From Flaccisagitta enflata (Eukaryota > Chaetognatha > Sagittoidea > Aphragmophora): a DNA stretch of 64,000 nt. The notes under the pieces were generated by a model. That model saw nothing but the letters and a program-made list of their open reading frames with translations. It was not told where the DNA came from and ran no database searches. Each line of letters starts with the position of its first letter. The stretch's first letter is position 1. The stretch spans positions 61,008,001-61,072,000 of the forward strand of contig OZ231127.1 in assembly GCA_965153355.1 (NCBI GenBank), written 5' to 3'. Of this stretch, positions 20,997 to 64,000 are shown in pieces. A program made the position numbers and the translations under genes.

Positions 20997-23900
20997 GTTT
21001 GTAGTTGTGTTTGTAACTGTGAAACGGAGCACGCGACTGTTGGCCTCGTTCATAATTGAGTTAATTGTGTGACGCTTGGGTACTTCACACGGCAAAAGTT
21101 TGTTATTTCTTTTCACCCTCTTTAACTAATGTGGACTTTTTGATTTCAAGACATTTACTATTTTTATTTTATCAAAAATTGTTCATCTTTCATTTTTTAG
21201 CAAATCATTATAAAAGAAATTAGTTTACATAATGCAGTGGGATAAAAGAAAGAGATGATATTCTTTGAATTAATTTTCTAATTTCTACTCTTTATAGAAT
21301 TCCCACATGTTCTGCAAGACTTAGCTTCGAAGCTGCTGCCCAATGAAGGAAAATAATTATCTTCTTGATTTTTTTTCTACCACATTACCTAAATAAGGTG
21401 AAGGGATACTTTTGCTACGTGAAGCACCCAAGTGTGACGCAGTATAAAAAAATCTATTGATCAGTTGTTCAGTGAAGTATATCTGATAGTTTCGATTTGT
21501 ATATTTTTATACAACAGAGCTTTGAAGTTGCTAGACACAAACCATTTACAAACAGCAACGTTTAAGTAGACGGCTAGACGCTTTTGGCAAATTCTTGTTT
21601 TCCTAGCTGGAAAACAGGATTCGAATCCATGAAAATCTTAGCTCCCTGTATGTACCATTTCAAACGAAAGTTTTGTTACCGTAGCTGAACAACTCAAAAT
21701 TTTATTTCTTTGTGAAAACATATAGCGCGACCTTATCAGATGAAAGGAAATTACATTAGAATTACAAATATGCTATCAATAAGGATTATCTTATAGTTTG
21801 GTAAATTATAAAGAATAAGATGAGAAAGTTTTAATTCTCTTTTTATAAAAAAACGTTCCAGGAATGATTTCTTTGAAGTTGGATCCTAATTCAGAAAGTT
21901 CATCTTGAGTGTAAACAAACAATACAAGAATACTCAAGGAAGGATGGTATCCAGTAATAGACGAAGTAGTTGTCATCAAGATTGATAGAAGCGTGAGACA
22001 GATGGACGCACATATTCAAAGCAAAAAATTCAAATGAAGTTGAACCAGTCCAAACCGGAACCAGACACTTTTGACAATAAACGGATTCACTGATGAATTT
22101 AGATGATAAGCCAGATTACTGATGATTTAAAGCAGAAAAAGTTTACGATGTTATTCTCCATATCAAATACCCAATTTTAAGAGACGCCACCTCTTATTTC
22201 TATTAGGACACCTATTTATGTTGGGCAAAAAGGAGTGTATATATAATTATATGGAGTGTATATATAATTATATGATCATAGGAATTCCGGTTTCATGTAC
22301 CACCGTTTCAACTTGGTTATGGAAGAGGTAAAACAACCTAATAAATTACATAAAATCATCTTCCCCCACATTAGATCATATATATATCATATATATATAT
22401 AGATCATATATCCATTGTATAAATCTGCGTATTAATTGATAAATCATTTCAGAATGAGAAGAGGGCGCTAATTTCAATTTCCACAGTTAAACTGTTGTAG
22501 TGGCTAAAAAAATGCATGAGGAGCCTATGCTAAAAGTTTTTTCTTAACAAAAAAAAACAAACCCAAAGCCACAAAACAAAAAAAAAGGTTTGTGCCAAAA
22601 TGTGCAACCAAACATATCGCATGGGGATGAAGCAGGGCAGTCGAGTATTTTGAAAATTCAAGAGCACTCCGAGAATAATTTCGTTTTTGTTAGACATGTT
22701 TTTTCACCCCAATACTATAAACTGCAGAAAAACCCACTGTTATGATGCAAATTAATTCTTCTGTTTCATTTTACAGGGGGTCCCAAGTCAGTGGCAACAT
22801 AAAGAATCAACATTTCTGCTTTTAAGTCCTTAAAACAATTTTTAAAAAAACTTTTAAAAGATCTTGGTCCGCACTTTTTGCATGCAAAATTTCATGAGAA
22901 ACTATTTGTATGAGAGACCACATTTCTTTTAAATACACAAGTGATTTCTGGCATTATCTTTCTAGGTTTTTTACTTTTTGCTGTACATCGAAGTAGCTGT
23001 CTTTAACTGCTTGGTATTTTCGAACTAATTCAGCTATAACCCTGCAGTTGGTCTCAAATGGCAGATAATTTGTCATATATCTTAGATCACTTTAAAGATT
23101 TGATAAGATTTTTATTAATTTTTTACAGATTTCTACTTTTGATTATGATGATTAATGTAAATCATCAACAAAGTCACTAATTGTCAAAATTTTCCAAGAT
23201 TTCAAAGCTGATGTGAAATCTATATATAATTATTTTTCATTTGAGACCAATCGTAAGTATTAGTTTTATTCTATCAAAAAACAGCAGACAAAAAATCAGT
23301 TACTTCCAAGTACAGCTATAATTTTCCATTTAACGTTACCACCCATTTGTTTTTCTGACCCACAACTGTCCAATACGTAATATTAAAGTTGGTAAAGTGT
23401 GGTATGACAAAATAGATACTTTTCCAAAAATAAATTTCCATTTCTAAAAACTGAGATATGTCAATTCTTCATGTTGCAACTGACTTGGTACACCCTGTAG
23501 TTCGGATTTTGGCCACAAAAAAAAATATGGTAAATGAGACTAAAATTCAGAGCAGGATAATTTGTCATTTACTCATTATTAACGAGTGAACGAGTGACTT
23601 AATGAGTCATTAGCTTTCAAAAAAAATCTTTGTTGAGCAAAACAGACTGACATGAAAAATCAAAACTCATTTTTTGCACTGTTAAGAAAAATAAAGCCAA
23701 AGGATACTAAACGAAAAGTAGCCAGATGTGGGACCCCATAAATGTAATGGTTGAGTAAGTAGTCAAAATTTTCGTACCATTGGCCTGTCCTTTGATCAAA
23801 GCTTGGTCGTAGATCACGCCAAATTGTTACTTATGGCTAATTCCGAGTTTCGTCATGCGCGTGAGAAACCCTGACTGTCCACCATTGTAGAAGTGTCATC

Positions 23901-26580
23901 GCTTCTTCTGCTAAATTGCATAAGGTCACAAAGGTTGGTTGACATACCTAACTATCTGGTGTGCCATACTAAACCAATTTTTGCCACACCGACTGCCCCT
24001 ATGGGGTCTAAAACAGGGGTAGAAGGGTCTATTTGGGCCTGTCCCGATTCTGTCCCTCCAAGCAAAACGCAAGTTTAACCAATCAAAAAATATTAATGGG
24101 GGTAATCCAATGGCTTGTAAGCAACCACTATCAATCCATTGATATGTGTAGAAAGTTTGAATTCAATATTTCAACTGTAAGATGACAAAAAATGAATTTG
24201 AATTATGATACTCTTCCCCTTTATTTTTCTGTCATTTTTTACTAAAAATAAGTTAGGTAGACAGTTTTTTTCGTAGGCCTATCTTTACACAATCATTAAG
24301 CATTTTTTCTATTTCCATTGTATTAAGGACTAGTTGAAGGACCTTTCCTCCGATTTTCAAGGATTTTTTCCATTTCATTCCAGAGAAATAATCATTTTCC
24401 TGGAGCGTTACAATTCAGAGGTGCTCCTTGTTGTAGCTGTCACACTTGTGTCACACTATGATTCATACTATGCCACGGCATAGTAACATAAGTGACAAGA
24501 AATTCATCTAAATGATGGGAAAGAAAATCAAATTCTGTACTTGCACCTAAAATTTCAATTCTTAACTCCAAATCGTTTGGTCACAGTGAAATTCCAAAGA
24601 TGATCACTACAAAAATAAGAATTGAATTGTAACGCTCGCCGACCAAGCTTTGTAGTTAATTCTTTGTTTCCACACAGCGCTTCTCACACAAATGCGCGAT
24701 GCTTTTAAGTTTTATTTTGGTAAAATTTCTCAAAATTCAAATATGCATATCTCAGGAACTATTTGAGTTAGCCCAACAAAATTTTGCATGGTTGGTATCT
24801 TGATCAAGAGACTCCTTTGCCTAAATTCCGATGCGACCTAAAGAATGTTGAGCAGTCCAACCAGACCAACCAGCCTACCAGATAAAAAAATGAAAAAATA
24901 GCATAACTTCTTAAGTAATTGACCGATCTGGTTGAAATTTTGCATGAAGCTTCCTTTAAAGATTCCTCGTCACTGGCATAAAAAAAGAGCATGGGGAACA
25001 TTTTTTTCTTCCAACAGCCCACCCAGCCAGAAATGGTACTTGTAGAGATTTTTTAAAAAACCAAAAAAAATTTAAAAAATTTCAGAAACATGATCACACA
25101 TGTTTGCTTGAACGTTATCAATAAGAATTTCTCTGTCATATTGATTTCTTAATTGTATTTAGCTAAATTTTCTAGTTAAAAAAATGCCAACAAAATCTAT
25201 TTAAGCCTAATTTGAATGAAAAATGAGCTTACTTAAGAAAATCTTAGTATGGATTTATATGTAAGAATAGGTGAGCTACCTGATGACATATGGTTTTGTT
25301 CAATTTTCAAACATGTAAAATTGACGAATTTCATCCCGTCCACGGTCGACTTAGCGTGACACCAGTCTTATACATTTGATCCCATTTCTGATGTATTTTC
25401 GCAATAGTATCAAGTTACCATACATACGATGTCTCCGAAGTCAAAAACCAAGGATGATTTTCAAAAACTGGTCTACATTTGGAAGCAAGCAAGGGGGGAG
25501 GAGATACGCCGCCCGGAATTCCAAAGAAATAAAGAGCACGAACTGTTCGAGATAATTGGAAACCTATAGGACAAGCGTACGATCAGAGCGAGTAAATATG
25601 TCAATATGCGTTGAGGATTATACATCAGAAGATCGGGCAGTTGAGACGCCATTTTTCACGGTGCAAAGTAGAAAATTGACAAAGATTTTCACTAAAATAG
25701 CACATGTTCAACATTTAGGCGGAAAATGTAAAGATATGGTTCTCATAGTAAATAAAGCTCCAGTAACATGAAATCTTTACTAAAGATAGCAATTTAGTAG
25801 TATTTTTGGGTGATAAGAAGATTTGATTTCGTTTCAATTCATATGATGCCCAATTCAGCCATGATATCATAATTGCAACCACAGAATGTTGCCAATTTTA
25901 CCATGTTGTTTATTTCTAAAATTGCCCTTCATTACAAGGTATTCAAAGCACCCTGGGAGGCAAGAAAATGACAAATTTGACAGATTTTTACAGTTTAGAT
26001 TATCACAAAGTAAATTGACTTGGGAAGTGAGCAGTTTTTGCCCCATAGGATGGGCAACTATGAACGATATGAAGTTGGATGAAATGGAAAAAAAATCTAG
26101 TTCTGTAATAACCGCCATTGAGGAGTTACTGGCACAAATCTAAACGAGTTTGCCAGAACAAATGAAGCTCTGACTAGGGATTGTGATGTTCCTAATTCAA
26201 AAAATAAAGCTTAGAAGTTCATTTGAGCAAGTTATGAATTTTGACAGTAATTATTACACTTAATCCTTACTCAAGCAATAGTTTTCCGCCTAAATGTTGA
26301 ACATGTGTTATGCTTTTGAAACCAAATACCATGTTACAATATTTTTGCTAAATGAATGATTCTTCATCTGTATTTGTTACTCTGCAACGTAAATTCCAAG
26401 CCTCAACTATCGATCCATGATTCTCAACATGAAGCAGGTTGCTTGTCACCAAGGGGTGTGAAAGCTGTCAATTGTCATGCCGTTTCCAATCAAGAGTATG
26501 CAGTAAAATACTAGTAGCTATCCCATCCACCTAATTGGATGCAGTCAACAACTTTCACGTCCCAAGAGGTGCTTTAACTT
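20997..26580. other. Non-genic region downstream of Staufen
   Basis: About 5.6 kb of AT-rich sequence with no convincing gene. Small open frames (for example one from an ATG near 25430 of about 45 codons, and one ending at 26143) have no recognised motif. A short inverted pair (GGAGCGTTACAATTC near 24402 and GAATTGTAACGCTC near 24625) may mark a MITE of about 240 bp. TATATA runs lie near 22240-22400. Confidence 0.4.
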
Positions 26581-26581
26581 G

Positions 26582-26587
26582 TTTATT
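26582..26587 (-). promoter_or_regulatory. Staufen polyadenylation signal
   Basis: AATAAA on the minus strand, 26-31 nt beyond the Staufen stop codon. This implies a very short 3' UTR unless alternative sites further downstream are used. Confidence 0.55.
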
Positions 26588-26612
26588 GTAAGAATTTTTG
26601 CTCATATATAAG

Positions 26613-62983
<36,371 letters not shown>

Positions 62984-62995
62984 CCAGTGCACACA

Positions 62996-64000
62996 CTGCA
63001 AATTGTTAAAAGGAAAAATGTCACTCCATTTCGGAAGAGGAATAAAACCGAGCAGAAAAATCTGACGGGGAAAAATCCATACAGCTATACGATAATAACG
63101 CTACTTACGGTAAAAGATTCGGAATAATAAGAGTATTTGGTTTAGCAGAAAATGCTGCGCTAGCTTCTAGGAAAGGAATGTTAGGACGTGGTGGGCGATT
63201 AAATTATCAAAAGGTCGGTATTGGCAAACAACAAAGAAAATGATACTCTTCTATCTGCCATGTCGAGTGAAGCGATGTTTTTGTTGTGATTGCGACGTGG
63301 CAGCATCGTCGGAAGGCGGTAGCCGACGCAGCCGCAGCGTCCGCGCAGGAAACAGCAGCTTTAACATCTGATAGCGCGAGGTACATGGACAAAGCTTTCA
63401 AAATTTGGAGTCTTTTGAGACTTTTTTATCAAGAGCTAGTAAAAATAGATGCTGGAATGTCCCTAAAGTTAGTGGGAAATTTATAAAAATTCGCATCCAC
63501 ATGTCAGTTGAAATAAGACAGTTATTTACTGTATTTGCAACATTACACTGTAGTGTCATTGTCACCCATGAAGGACTAGAAAATCAATAATGGTAAGCTA
63601 GTTTATCGGAAAGTTGAATTCAGTCTTCGAGTTATTGACATGCTACACCAGACAAATATGGTTTTCAATTCTCTTTTGAGAAAGGAGGAAATCTTGATCG
63701 ACTAAACAAGCCCTACTCATGTTTAATAAAACAGTTATTGCAATCACTAAGAACAAACAATTCAGCGTTGCCAATGCTTACAACTTTTTTTCCGCGCGGC
63801 GTGAGCCGCCAAAACTGGTAAGTGGTATTCTTGGGTGTGTCAAAATTTAAAAAAACTTTTTTGATCAGATCGTCATCATCAAGAAGTGTTGGGACACTAA
63901 TTCTAAGGTACTTACCATTTTTCTTTTTCTTAATTTCATTCATCTTCCGTTTTTTTTAAATCTCCATTTAGCCCCTAATTTGTATATTGTAGTGCAGCTG
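62996..64000 (-). other. Upstream region of Staufen, possible 5' exon
   Basis: No recognised gene. On the minus strand ATG at 63943 opens MNEIKKKKN followed by a perfect donor AAATG|GTAAGTACC at 63916/63915. This could be a first exon, but its phase does not match exon 1 directly. A 64-codon Ala-rich frame near 63400-63207 has no recognised motif. Confidence 0.25.

Overview
This window looks like repeat-rich nuclear DNA from an animal, probably an invertebrate; I cannot place it further. Two things support this. One is a Staufen gene with five double-stranded-RNA-binding domains (dsRBDs) on 14 exons with GT-AG introns. The other is a Maverick/Polinton element carrying an adenovirus-type morphogenesis module. 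Most of the remaining sequence is microsatellites, satellites and foldback or MITE-like repeats. No rRNA, tRNA or CRISPR array was recognised.

Layout. 1-2.4 kb: a copy of a satellite-bearing repeat (element A) and no gene. 4.46-13.16 kb: a compact Polinton fragment, all genes on the minus strand, in the order ATPase, small conserved ORF, conserved frameshifted ORF, integrase, minor capsid protein, basic core-like protein, major capsid protein (MCP), adenain-like protease. Splice-joining the ATPase (2 exons), MCP (8 exons) and protease (2 exons) gives intact frames of 230, 620 and 202 codons. No DNA polymerase B was found. 13.2-26.6 kb: non-coding repeats, including a 2.6-kb nested foldback. 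26.6-63.0 kb: Staufen, minus strand, 1101 codons. Its largest intron (40.2-55.0 kb) holds a gag-only LTR-like element on the plus strand (44.7-54.8 kb), which itself contains a 122-bp satellite and several other repeats. Further introns contain two copies of a 1.0-1.2 kb element with GTCCGCGACGGAAT ends (element B), a TA-flanked 599-bp foldback, a second TA-flanked 591-bp element, and a TTAGGG-like array.

The Polinton genes form a particle-assembly set: two capsid proteins, a maturation protease, a packaging ATPase and a basic core protein, plus an integrase. They are packed almost without spacers. MCP and protease share a TAATG stop-start overlap inside one exon, and minor capsid and core genes share an ATGA overlap, which points to polycistronic expression downstream of a TATA box near 13.05 kb. 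The unusual combination is this operon-like packing together with nine introns of nearly uniform length (86-102 nt) and a polyglutamine, Lys/Arg-rich insertion in the MCP. I consider this the most interesting system in the window.
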